NCBI GenBank assembly: GCA_017425745.1
Contig: JAFOXT010000142.1
Location: forward strand, 1 to 5,694
Length of the DNA: 5,694 bases
Direction of reading: 5' to 3'
Origin: Clostridia bacterium
GTDB taxonomy: Bacteria; Bacillota; Clostridia; Oscillospirales; Acutalibacteraceae
Part shown: positions 1-5,582 of the stretch, piece by piece
Layout: each line of letters starts with the position of its first letter
How positions within the stretch are numbered: the stretch's first letter is position 1
Notes under the pieces: generated by a model
Database searches by the model: none
What the model saw: the letters and a program-made list of their open reading frames with translations, nothing else
Told to the model about the DNA's origin: nothing
Made by a program: the position numbers and the translations under genes

Positions 1-5
1 AGAAT

Positions 6-467
6 ATGATGAAATTTATTTTGACTCCGAATACTATTAAGAATATTGAAAACTATGAATATGAGTATATGACTAATTGCACTAGAATAATTGAAAAATA
101 TATAAATCGATATCTGTGTCTAGGCTATGAAATAAATTATGATATATTTTGGCGTAAACGAAATAGTGGTTTAACCTATCCTGTAAGACCTTGCTATGAT
201 GAGAATTATGAATGTTGGTTTGGATATGAAGTTATTAAAAATGGTGAGCTGGTTTGCATTGATAAAATCGAAGGTGATACCATTGGAGAATGCTATGGGT
301 TTCTATTTATAAGGAAAAAAAGGACATCATTATTTAAAAAATCTGAACTAGAAGTAACGTACATAAATGATCTTTGTGATTTAGAGAAGTCGTTAGATGA
401 CAATTTACGCACAATCAGTATGATCAAAAACACAGGGGACGGGTCTCTGAGTCGATTTAAAAGTTAA
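6..467 (+). CDS. AT-rich orphan protein of unknown function, possibly 5'-partial
   Basis: I do not recognise this 153-residue protein. It has no signal peptide or convincing membrane segment. It is rich in Tyr, Asn, Ile and Lys, with scattered cysteines (25, 38, 63, 70, 84, 95, 124). The middle (about 40-110) alternates hydrophobic and polar residues as a beta-rich globular domain would, and 115-141 looks helical and charged. The frame is open to the window edge, and only five bases precede the first ATG (two ATGs in tandem), so the true start may lie upstream and no ribosome binding site can be judged. Base composition differs sharply from the rest: positions 61-120 have 15 G/C in 60, against 34 in 60 for 4861-4920 in prfB. 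That suggests horizontal acquisition. Codons from about 143 onward lie in a REP-like palindrome, so the native C-terminus may have been replaced. Small AT-rich orphans of this sort are often immunity or antitoxin-like proteins, but nothing here proves that. Confidence 0.55.
   Translation: MMKFILTPNTIKNIENYEYEYMTNCTRIIEKYINRYLCLGYEINYDIFWRKRNSGLTYPVRPCYDENYECWFGYEVIKNGELVCIDKIEGDTIGECYGFLFIRKKRTSLFKKSELEVTYINDLCDLEKSLDDNLRTISMIKNTGDGSLSRFKS
431..450 (+). repeat. REP-like palindrome (GGGGACGG...TCTCTG type)
   Basis: The segment CACAGGGGACGGGTCTCTGA can fold with CAGGGG (433-438) pairing to TCTCTG (444-449), including two G-U pairs, around an ACGGG loop. It strongly resembles the CACAGGGGACGGTTCTCTGTG sequences that I recall as recurring in Clostridia and other phyla, often next to IS200-type REP-associated tyrosine transposases (RAYTs). 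No transposase is in the window, so this would be a lone or degenerate copy. It lies inside the last codons of the orphan gene. The family assignment is from memory and was not searched. Confidence 0.5.
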
Positions 468-497
468 CGGCACAAAAAACATTACAATTAAAAAGTT

Positions 498-531
498 AAT
501 CACAGAGTTCATAACGAACCCTGTGATTTTT
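498..531. terminator. Bidirectional hairpin terminator between convergent genes
   Basis: AATCACAG (498-505) pairs with CTGTGATT (521-528). Inside it GTTC (507-510) pairs with GAAC (516-519), separated by a single A/C mismatch and closed by an ATAAC loop. On the plus strand a T run (527-531) follows directly, which suits the orphan gene ending at 467. On the minus strand TTTTT follows a few bases after the stem, which suits the histidine kinase ending at 547. It fits a shared intrinsic terminator, probably stronger in the plus direction. Confidence 0.8.
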
Positions 532-546
532 CTATATTCGGTTATA

Positions 547-2151
547 TTATTCCATCGGCAAATCCACAGTAAAGATACTGCCTTTTCCGATTTCACTTTG
601 AAGCGTAACATCACCGCCGTGCATAAGTGCAATCTGCTTTACCATTGCAAGACCGAGACCTGAACAGCCCTCTTCTCTGCAGCGTGCCTTATCCACACGG
701 TAGAAACGGTTCCATATTTTATCCTGATGCTCCTTACTTATACCGATTCCGTCATCGGCAACCGAAAGGAGTGCTCTTCCGTTTTCTTTTTTAAGACTCA
801 CCTTGATTGTGCCGTTTTCCTTGCCGTATTGGTAGGCATTGGAAACAAGATTTGTCACAAGCCGTGTCATAAGCATAATGTCAAGGGGAAGAATTACGTT
901 TTCGTCAATATCACGTGTAAGGGTAATGCTCTTCTGAGCGAGTGCTTCAGCATCGTCACATACAGCGCTTACAAGAAGACTGAGGTCTTCCTTTTCAAAA
1001 TTCTGCTCTGCATTGTTCTGCTCCATTTTTGTGATTTCAAGAAGCTGAGAAATAAGCTGCTTCATGCTCTGCGCCTGCTTTTCAATTGTTTCAAAGCTCT
1101 CTCTGTCCTCGCTGTCAAGATCATCGCGTGAAAGCTGATATTCACACTCTGCAAGAATAACCGCCGTAGGTGTGCGAAGCTCGTGAGATACGTCGCCTGA
1201 AAACTGCCTTTCTGTCTGGAAGGAAAGCTCAAGTCTTCGGAACATCTCATTGAAGTTGTCCGCAAGTCCTGTGATAAGCGGGTCGCCGTCGTCAATTTTA
1301 ATGCGCTTTGTAAGGTCCTTTCCGTCGTGGGTTTCTTCAACTGCTTCGCTTAAAAGCTTCACCGGCTGAAGGGCTCTTTTTGTAATAACTCTGCCCACAA
1401 GTACGGAAAGCACAAGTATAACGGGCAGAAGAATGAGAGCGAGTCTTATAAGCACTGCCCAGATTCCGTCAATACCGCTTTCTGCCGTTACACCGCGCAC
1501 CCATATATCGTCGTAAGCCTTTTCTGTTGAGAAAAACTCAACCTCATAAATGGGGTCGTCGTTATATTCGTAGTTTTTTACGTTGATAATTTCAATTGAC
1601 TCCTCATCAAGACCGCTTAAGCCTGCAGCAATTTCAAAGGCCTCACGGCAGGAGATTTCGCAATCGTCGCCGTAAAAATCAAGGTCACCCTCAAAGGGGG
1701 TGTAGTAATCTGCACCCTCAACCTCACTGCTTACAATTTCGCCCGACTCACCGTCGATTTTGTAATCGTATTTGGTGAACTGCACCCTGGTGTCGTAAAC
1801 ATAAAAGCCGTTGTATTTTTCAAATTGCTTTTCGGCAAGAGGAATATCTGAAGGAAAGCCCTCAGGATATTCACCGCCAAGGATTTTGCCGTCTTCTGAA
1901 AAAACAATTGCGTACACATTGTCGTTCTGATAAGCGAAGTCTGATTCAACATCAAGAAAACCGTTTTCGACTTCAATTTCGTCAATGTTTCTTTCAACGC
2001 TTCTTACAAGCTCCTGTTGCACCTGGGTGTTCTGTGCCATTTTCGCTGTAGTAATAAGCGAGAAAATAAGTCCTACGCAAAGCACAAGCATCAGAAGGGT
2101 GTACCAGAGATTCAGCTTTGAGCTTATTGATCTGCCGTATTTAAGCTTCAT
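547..2151 (-). CDS. Membrane sensor histidine kinase with PepSY-like sensor insert
   Basis: This 534-residue two-component sensor kinase senses a signal outside the cytoplasmic membrane and passes phosphate to the response regulator encoded just upstream. Visible parts are: transmembrane helix 1 at about 14-35; an extracytoplasmic domain at 36-229; transmembrane helix 2 at about 230-253; a HAMP linker at about 254-308; a dimerisation/phosphoacceptor domain with the H-box SHELRTP (His323); and an HATPase domain with N-box NLVSNAYQYG (434-443), G1 box DDGIGI (466-471), F-box around Phe483 and G2 box GLGL (498-501). The catalytic set is complete. The G2 box has Cys at 496, where many kinases have Gly. 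In the sensor region, 126-146 and 164-226 resemble PepSY repeats (YDYKIDGESGEI; then a helix, and IYEVEFF). The ATG lies in an ATGA overlap with the regulator stop, and a GAGGA ribosome binding site sits 9 bases upstream inside the regulator gene. The ligand is unknown. Confidence 0.93.
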   Translation of the reverse strand: MKLKYGRSISSKLNLWYTLLMLVLCVGLIFSLITTAKMAQNTQVQQELVRSVERNIDEIEVENGFLDVESDFAYQNDNVYAIVFSEDGKILGGEYPEGFPSDIPLAEKQFEKYNGFYVYDTRVQFTKYDYKIDGESGEIVSSEVEGADYYTPFEGDLDFYGDDCEISCREAFEIAAGLSGLDEESIEIINVKNYEYNDDPIYEVEFFSTEKAYDDIWVRGVTAESGIDGIWAVLIRLALILLPVILVLSVLVGRVITKRALQPVKLLSEAVEETHDGKDLTKRIKIDDGDPLITGLADNFNEMFRRLELSFQTERQFSGDVSHELRTPTAVILAECEYQLSRDDLDSEDRESFETIEKQAQSMKQLISQLLEITKMEQNNAEQNFEKEDLSLLVSAVCDDAEALAQKSITLTRDIDENVILPLDIMLMTRLVTNLVSNAYQYGKENGTIKVSLKKENGRALLSVADDGIGISKEHQDKIWNRFYRVDKARCREEGCSGLGLAMVKQIALMHGGDVTLQSEIGKGSIFTVDLPME

Positions 2152-2828
2152 GAAGACACATCCTCTCTGAGTACGTATCCGACACCGCGTACAGTATGTA
2201 TAAGCTTGACGTCATAATCGTCGTCAATTTTTTTGCGCAGATAACGGATATAAACGTCAATAACGTTTGTGCCGCCCTCATAGTCATAATTCCATACACT
2301 GCTTTCAATTTTTTCTCTTGACATAACAGTGCCTGCGTTTCTGATAAGGGCCTCAAGTATGGAATACTCCTTCGCTGAAAGGTTGATTCGCTTTCCGCCT
2401 CTTTTTACTTCACGGCTCTTAATGTCAACCGTAAGGTCGCCTACAGAAAACAGATTGGTGCTGTTGCCTGTGGAATCACGGGTAATCATTCTCACCCTTG
2501 CTGCAAGCTCCTCAAAGGAAAAGGGTTTTATAAGGTAATCGTTTGCGCCAAGGTCGAGACCGTGTACTCTGTCGCTGATTTCGGTTTTGGCTGTAAGAAA
2601 AATAACGGGAGTGTGGTTGTTCTGCTGACGCATTTCAGCAAGCACGGTGAAGCCGTCCTTTTTCGGCATCATAACGTCAAGCACAATTGCGTCATAGGTT
2701 GCCCCGGAAAGATAATCAAAAACACTTTCACCGTCAAAACAGCTGTCCACACTGTAGCCCAGCTTTGTAAACTGTTTTACAAGTATTCTGTTAAGGGCTT
2801 TTTCGTCTTCTGCTACAAGGATTCTCAT
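2148..2828 (-). CDS. OmpR/PhoB-family response regulator
   Basis: This cytoplasmic DNA-binding response regulator is 226 residues long, typical of the family. The receiver domain (about 1-113) has the acidic pocket Glu7/Asp8, the phosphoacceptor Asp51 in VLDVMMP, the switch Thr79, Tyr98 and the invariant Lys101 in KPF. The C-terminal winged helix-turn-helix (about 127-223) has the recognition-helix region NVIDVYIRYLRKKI and the wing ending HTVRGVGYVL, both hallmarks of OmpR/PhoB proteins. It is the first gene of the operon, with an AAAGGAG ribosome binding site 8 bases before the ATG, and its stop overlaps the kinase start by four bases. The partner kinase should phosphorylate Asp51. Targets are unknown; autoregulation of its own promoter is common in this family but I see no obvious direct repeat that proves it here. 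I cannot assign a specific gene name. Confidence 0.95.
   Translation of the reverse strand: MRILVAEDEKALNRILVKQFTKLGYSVDSCFDGESVFDYLSGATYDAIVLDVMMPKKDGFTVLAEMRQQNNHTPVIFLTAKTEISDRVHGLDLGANDYLIKPFSFEELAARVRMITRDSTGNSTNLFSVGDLTVDIKSREVKRGGKRINLSAKEYSILEALIRNAGTVMSREKIESSVWNYDYEGGTNVIDVYIRYLRKKIDDDYDVKLIHTVRGVGYVLREDVSS
2161..2166 (-). promoter_or_regulatory. Ribosome binding site of the histidine kinase, inside the regulator gene
   Basis: On the minus strand AGAGGA lies 9 bases before the kinase ATG at 2151. The kinase start overlaps the regulator stop as ATGA (2151-2148). The site therefore sits in the last codons of the regulator gene, which supports translational coupling of the pair and fixes the kinase start. 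Confidence 0.75.
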
Positions 2829-2836
2829 ATCAATTT

Positions 2837-2843
2837 CTCCTTT
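2837..2843 (-). promoter_or_regulatory. Ribosome binding site of the response regulator
   Basis: On the minus strand AAAGGAG is followed by 8 bases and then the ATG at 2828. This is a near-consensus site at ideal spacing, and it decides the start. Confidence 0.8.
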
Positions 2844-2863
2844 TGCCGTTTTATTCCGACTGT

Positions 2864-2893
2864 ATTATACCACAGCTTTTATTAAAAAGCCAT
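2864..2893 (-). promoter_or_regulatory. Extended -10 promoter of the two-component operon
   Basis: On the minus strand a perfect TATAAT (2869-2864) is preceded by TGG, giving the extended -10 form TGnTATAAT. The -35 is weak: ATGGCT (2893-2888) at an 18-base spacing matches three of six positions, as expected when an extended -10 compensates. The transcript would start near 2857, leaving a leader of about 28 bases before the regulator ATG. It lies just downstream of the terminator of the preceding gene, so the operon is an independent unit. Confidence 0.75.
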
Positions 2894-2901
2894 TAGAAAA
2901 G

Positions 2902-2938
2902 AAAAATCTGCCCGCCGACATCTGAATCGGTGAGCAGA
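2902..2938 (-). terminator. Intrinsic terminator of the RING/DUF2628 gene
   Basis: Read on the minus strand, TCTGC (2938-2934) pairs with GCAGA (2911-2907) and, further in, CCGA pairs with TCGG, with one A/C mismatch and an 8-base loop. TTTTT (2906-2902) follows directly. It starts about ten bases after the stop codon at 2948. Confidence 0.85.
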
Positions 2939-2947
2939 CTATACCAT

Positions 2948-4102
2948 TTAAAAGAAATAACTTGCTATCATGCTGAGCATCTGCTCTGCAAAATAAGCCG
3001 CAAGAGGCATAAGGGGAGAGACACCTCCGTATTTGAGAATGAATGAAAGCTTCTGTCTTCTGTCGGGAAGAGCCTCGATTGCTTTAATCTGTCTTACGGT
3101 GTAGCTCTTGTAAAGGGGATTTGCAATAAAGCCTGCAACAAGCTTTATAATAAGCTCTGCACCCATAAAAATTGCCATAGGCAGAAAAAGCTCGTTCATC
3201 TGTGCGGTAATCTCAAGAGCGGCAGCTTCGGTTAATGCGGCAGTGTCCAATCCTGCAAGGTAATCGTAAAACTCTAAAAATGAGTTTGCCGAAGGTGTCA
3301 TAAGAACTCCGAGACAAAGCTGAAGAGTCATAAAGATAATGCCGGGCTTGAACTGCTTTCTGTAGAAAAACCAGTAAGGGCTGAGGAAAAATGCCGCCCA
3401 GTTAAAGGAAAGCTTTTTGCCTGAAGCAAGTCTTATGAATTTATCAATATACTTGTGTGATTCCCTTGCAATAAAAGCACCCATTGTGTTTGCCGGAATT
3501 CCGTCGATTGTCATATCGTCGGGGTAGGGACCCTTGAAAAGCTGTTCACTGCCTTGCTCGGAAGAAAAGCCTGATGCGTTTTCAATTGTGCTTGAAAGAA
3601 AGTTTTCCATCTGCTCTTCTCTGTTGTGAGGAAGAGAGGGCTTTTCATCCTTTCTTTCGCCTGAGCCTACAGTAAATGGTGGCGGATATGAGGGCGGAGT
3701 CATTTTCGGCTCTGCGTCAGGGTTTACCAAGGTCGGGTCCATATCATCCTCGCTGTCAAGCTCCTGAGCCTTTTCTGCAAGGTTGATTCCGAAAATTGTA
3801 AACTTCATTCCGCACCTCTGACAACTTGTACTGCCGTGAGGGTTGGGGTACTGACAGTTGGGACAAATGAGGTCAGGTGCAGTTTCCTTCTTTTCTTCTG
3901 CAACCTGAACAGGCTTTTCTGAAAGCTGCTTTTCGCCCTGCCACTGAAAGCCCTCTGCGTGAAGGTGAGCGTTTACACAGCCGCCTTTTTCTTTATAGCA
4001 TTCACGGTGCTGCGGTGTGGCACATTCGGGGCAGACAACAATATCGTCGTCGTTTTGGAAGACCTTGCCGCAGCCGTCACATTTATAATCTGAGTAGCGC
4101 AT
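2948..4102 (-). CDS. RING-like/zinc-ribbon membrane protein with DUF2628-type domain
   Basis: This 384-residue protein has three visible parts. Residues 8-48 carry a RING-like zinc site (Cys8, Cys11, Cys24, Cys27, His32, Cys35, Cys42 and a nearby His46 or His48) that matches the Prok-RING_1 type. Residues 80-97 form a zinc ribbon, CPNC...CQRC. A Pro-, Ser- and acid-rich linker (about 110-190) leads to the conserved stretch DDMTIDGIPANTMGAF and a C-terminal membrane domain (about 232-384). That domain has the NWAAFFLSPYWFFYRK motif typical of DUF2628 and hydrophobic segments near 235-247, 254-272, 305-327 and 360-383. The zinc domains probably face the cytoplasm, as there is no signal peptide. 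The function of the family is not established. A RING fold suggests protein binding, and ubiquitin-ligase activity should not be assumed. An AAGGAGA ribosome binding site (4114-4108) supports the ATG. The gene is monocistronic, with its own promoter and terminator. Confidence 0.85.
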   Translation of the reverse strand: MRYSDYKCDGCGKVFQNDDDIVVCPECATPQHRECYKEKGGCVNAHLHAEGFQWQGEKQLSEKPVQVAEEKKETAPDLICPNCQYPNPHGSTSCQRCGMKFTIFGINLAEKAQELDSEDDMDPTLVNPDAEPKMTPPSYPPPFTVGSGERKDEKPSLPHNREEQMENFLSSTIENASGFSSEQGSEQLFKGPYPDDMTIDGIPANTMGAFIARESHKYIDKFIRLASGKKLSFNWAAFFLSPYWFFYRKQFKPGIIFMTLQLCLGVLMTPSANSFLEFYDYLAGLDTAALTEAAALEITAQMNELFLPMAIFMGAELIIKLVAGFIANPLYKSYTVRQIKAIEALPDRRQKLSFILKYGGVSPLMPLAAYFAEQMLSMIASYFF

Positions 4103-4107
4103 TTATA

Positions 4108-4114
4108 TCTCCTT
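4108..4114 (-). promoter_or_regulatory. Ribosome binding site of the RING/DUF2628 gene
   Basis: On the minus strand AAGGAGA lies 5 bases before the ATG at 4102. It is a near-perfect site and fixes the start. Confidence 0.75.
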
Positions 4115-4143
4115 AAAATTATAGTAAAAAATCATACTGGTTT

Positions 4144-4172
4144 ATTGTATATGTTTTTTCTTCTAAATGCAA
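4144..4172 (-). promoter_or_regulatory. Probable promoter of the RING/DUF2628 gene
   Basis: On the minus strand TTGCAT (4172-4167) and TACAAT (4149-4144) are separated by exactly 17 bases. The -10 matches five of six consensus positions and the -35 matches three. Transcription would begin near 4137, leaving a leader of about 35 bases. The region is AT-rich, so chance matches are possible. Confidence 0.5.
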
Positions 4173-4296
4173 TTGTTTAAGACAAATTTTTGATTAAAAA
4201 CTATACTATATATAATATAACCCCCGAAAATAAACTGAACATTAAAAGATTTTACCTTTTTGAGGGGCAAAAGAGGAAAATATTTTCTTTAAGGTG

Positions 4297-4324
4297 TTGC
4301 TCTTTAAAAATAAATATGTATAAT
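4297..4324 (+). promoter_or_regulatory. Probable prfB promoter
   Basis: TTGCTC (4297-4302) and a perfect TATAAT (4319-4324) are 16 bases apart, and the -35 matches three of six positions. Transcription would start near 4331 and give an unusually long leader of about 124 bases, most of it the repeat element that follows. A weaker TATAAT at 4211-4216 could provide an additional upstream start. Confidence 0.55.
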
Positions 4325-4338
4325 ATAAAAGGATAATT

Positions 4339-4432
4339 TTGCAATTGCCCCTCTGTTAAAGGATGAGGATTATTTATCAGCCGTCTCCTTCAGGAGAAGG
4401 TGGCAACCGTAGGTTGTCGGAAGGGGCAACAA
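4339..4432 (+). repeat. MITE-like inverted-repeat element in the prfB leader
   Basis: The ends carry inverted TTGCCCCT (4345-4352) and AGGGGCAA (4422-4429). Allowing a 3-base insertion on the left, the match extends outward to TTG on each side. Inside are two hairpins: TCTCC-TTCA-GGAGA wholly within 4384-4397, and GGCAACC/GGTTGTC (4402-4418) with a GTA loop. ATAATT flanks the element on both sides (4333-4338 and 4433-4438), as a 6-base target duplication would. The core, with its CTCCTTCAGGAGAAGGTGGC and GTCGGAAGG parts, resembles short non-autonomous repeats that I recall from gut Clostridia. No transposase is encoded. The exact ends and the family are uncertain. Confidence 0.6.
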
Positions 4433-4439
4433 ATAATTG

Positions 4440-4445
4440 AAAGGA
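4440..4445 (+). promoter_or_regulatory. Ribosome binding site of prfB
   Basis: AAAGGA lies 9 bases before the ATG at 4455 and favours that start. An in-frame TTG at 4437 with AAGGGG (4421-4426) ten bases upstream is the alternative and would add six residues. The AAGGA core is complementary to TCCTT (4386-4390) in the repeat element, so some occlusion by RNA folding is conceivable. Confidence 0.7.
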
Positions 4446-4454
4446 ACAGTAATT

Positions 4455-5576
4455 ATGATTCAGTTTGAAGAATTAAGATTAAGACTTCTTGAAAGCGAAA
4501 AGCCTATGAATGAGCTTGCAGGTGCACTCGGTCTTGACGCAATGGCTAAGGAAGTGGCAGAGCTTGAAGAAAAAACTGCTGCTGAGGATTTCTGGAATGA
4601 CCTTGCAAATTCACAGAAGGTGCTTCAGAGAGTAGCATCACTCAAGAATAAAATAAAGGCTTACGAAGACCTTAAAACTGCTTATGAAGATGCTCTTGTT
4701 ATGATTGAGCTTTCAGACGAAGAGGGCGACCTTGACCTTCTTCCCGAATGTGAAGCAAGTGTTGCAGCAGTTGAGGCTGACCTTGAAAAGCAGACTCTTG
4801 CAACTCTTCTTTCAGGTGAATACGATAATAACAACGCAATTCTTACCTTCCACGCAGGTGCCGGCGGTACAGAGGCTCAGGACTGGTGTCAGATGCTTTT
4901 CAGAATGTACGGTCAGTGGGCAACAAAGAAGGGCTTCAAGTTCACAACGGTTGACTTCCTTGACGGTGACGAAGCGGGTCTTAAGAGTGCGGTTGTAGTA
5001 ATCGAGGGCGAAAACGCTTACGGTTATCTTAAGAGTGAAATGGGCGTACACAGACTCGTTCGTGTTTCACCCTTCGACTCATCAGGAAGAAGACACACAT
5101 CATTCGCTTCACTTGAAGTTATGCCTGAAATCGACGACAGTGTTGAAGTTGAAATCAGACCCGAAGATATCAAGATGGAAGTTTACCGTGCATCAGGTGC
5201 AGGCGGACAGAAGGTTAACAAGACCTCATCAGCAGTTCGTCTTATCCACGAGCCCACAGGTATCGTAGTATCCTGTCAGGTTGAGCGTAGCCAGCATCAG
5301 AACAGAGAAGTTTGTATGCGTATGCTCAAGTCAAAGCTTATCGAAATCAAGGAAAGAGAACATCTTGACAAGATTGAAGATATCAAGGGCGAGCAGAAGG
5401 AAATCGGCTGGGGTAGCCAGATCCGTTCTTATGTATTTATGCCCTATACCCTTGCAAAGGACCACAGAACAGGCTTTGAAATGGGTAACATCAACGCTGT
5501 TATGGATGGTGAAATCGACGGCTTCATTAATGCATACCTTAAGAAGCAGTCACTTGACGCTCTTGGCGCTGAGTAA
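4455..5576 (+). CDS. prfB: Peptide chain release factor 2, single-frame (no programmed frameshift)
   Basis: RF2 is a class I release factor. It reads UGA and UAA stop codons in the ribosomal A site and triggers hydrolysis of peptidyl-tRNA. From the ATG at 4455 the protein has 373 residues, close to the 365 of E. coli RF2. It shows an N-terminal helical domain (about 1-115), HAGAGGTEAQDW at 133-144, the stop-reading tripeptide Ser-Pro-Phe at 205-207 (RF1 has a Pro-x-Thr type motif instead), and the catalytic Gly-Gly-Gln at 250-252 in YRASGAGGQKVNK, with Gln252 the expected methylation target of PrmC. Residue 246 is Ala rather than the Thr of E. coli K-12. The coding sequence runs in one frame through the place where most prfB genes have an in-frame UGA and a +1 frameshift; here it reads CTC GGT CTT GAC (codons 25-28). 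It ends with tandem stops TAA TAG. It is monocistronic and divergent from its upstream neighbour. Confidence 0.97.
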   Translation: MIQFEELRLRLLESEKPMNELAGALGLDAMAKEVAELEEKTAAEDFWNDLANSQKVLQRVASLKNKIKAYEDLKTAYEDALVMIELSDEEGDLDLLPECEASVAAVEADLEKQTLATLLSGEYDNNNAILTFHAGAGGTEAQDWCQMLFRMYGQWATKKGFKFTTVDFLDGDEAGLKSAVVVIEGENAYGYLKSEMGVHRLVRVSPFDSSGRRHTSFASLEVMPEIDDSVEVEIRPEDIKMEVYRASGAGGQKVNKTSSAVRLIHEPTGIVVSCQVERSQHQNREVCMRMLKSKLIEIKEREHLDKIEDIKGEQKEIGWGSQIRSYVFMPYTLAKDHRTGFEMGNINAVMDGEIDGFINAYLKKQSLDALGAE

Positions 5577-5582
5577 TAGAAC

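Larger units (their letters stand above)
4103..4454. other. Divergent intergenic region
   Basis: These 352 bases separate the minus-strand RING/DUF2628 gene from plus-strand prfB and hold no convincing gene. From left to right they contain the leader and promoter of the minus-strand gene, then an AT-rich stretch with a second possible plus-strand promoter (TTGATT at 4190-4195 and TATAAT at 4211-4216, a short 15-base spacing, weak support). Next come a lone GAGGGGCAA (4262-4270), the likelier prfB promoter (4297-4324), a MITE-like inverted-repeat element (about 4339-4432) and the prfB ribosome binding site. I see no tRNA, riboswitch or CRISPR repeat. Confidence 0.7.

Noticed and set aside
727..1131. 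Open frame of 134 codons on the plus strand
   Set aside because: It lies wholly antisense to the kinase catalytic region, shows no recognisable motif and has no good ribosome binding site. The opposite frame encodes intact H, N and G boxes.
2562..2885. Open frame of 107 codons on the plus strand
   Set aside because: It is antisense to the receiver domain of the response regulator and its promoter, with no independent support.
4211..4216. Upstream TATAAT as the main prfB promoter
   Set aside because: The best -35 (TTGATT at 4190-4195) is only 15 bases away and the stretch is a TA-rich run where TATAAT arises easily. The copy at 4319-4324 is better placed.
4363..4440. 25-codon frame in the leader element as a real gene
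   Set aside because: It lies wholly within a repeat, has poor spacing to any ribosome binding site and encodes a low-information Gly/Ser/Pro/Arg peptide. It is kept only as a speculative regulatory idea.
4437..4454. TTG at 4437 as the start of prfB
   Set aside because: The ATG at 4455 has AAAGGA at 9 bases and gives an RF2 whose GGQ (250-252) and SPF (205-207) positions equal those of E. coli. The TTG would add six residues not expected in the family.
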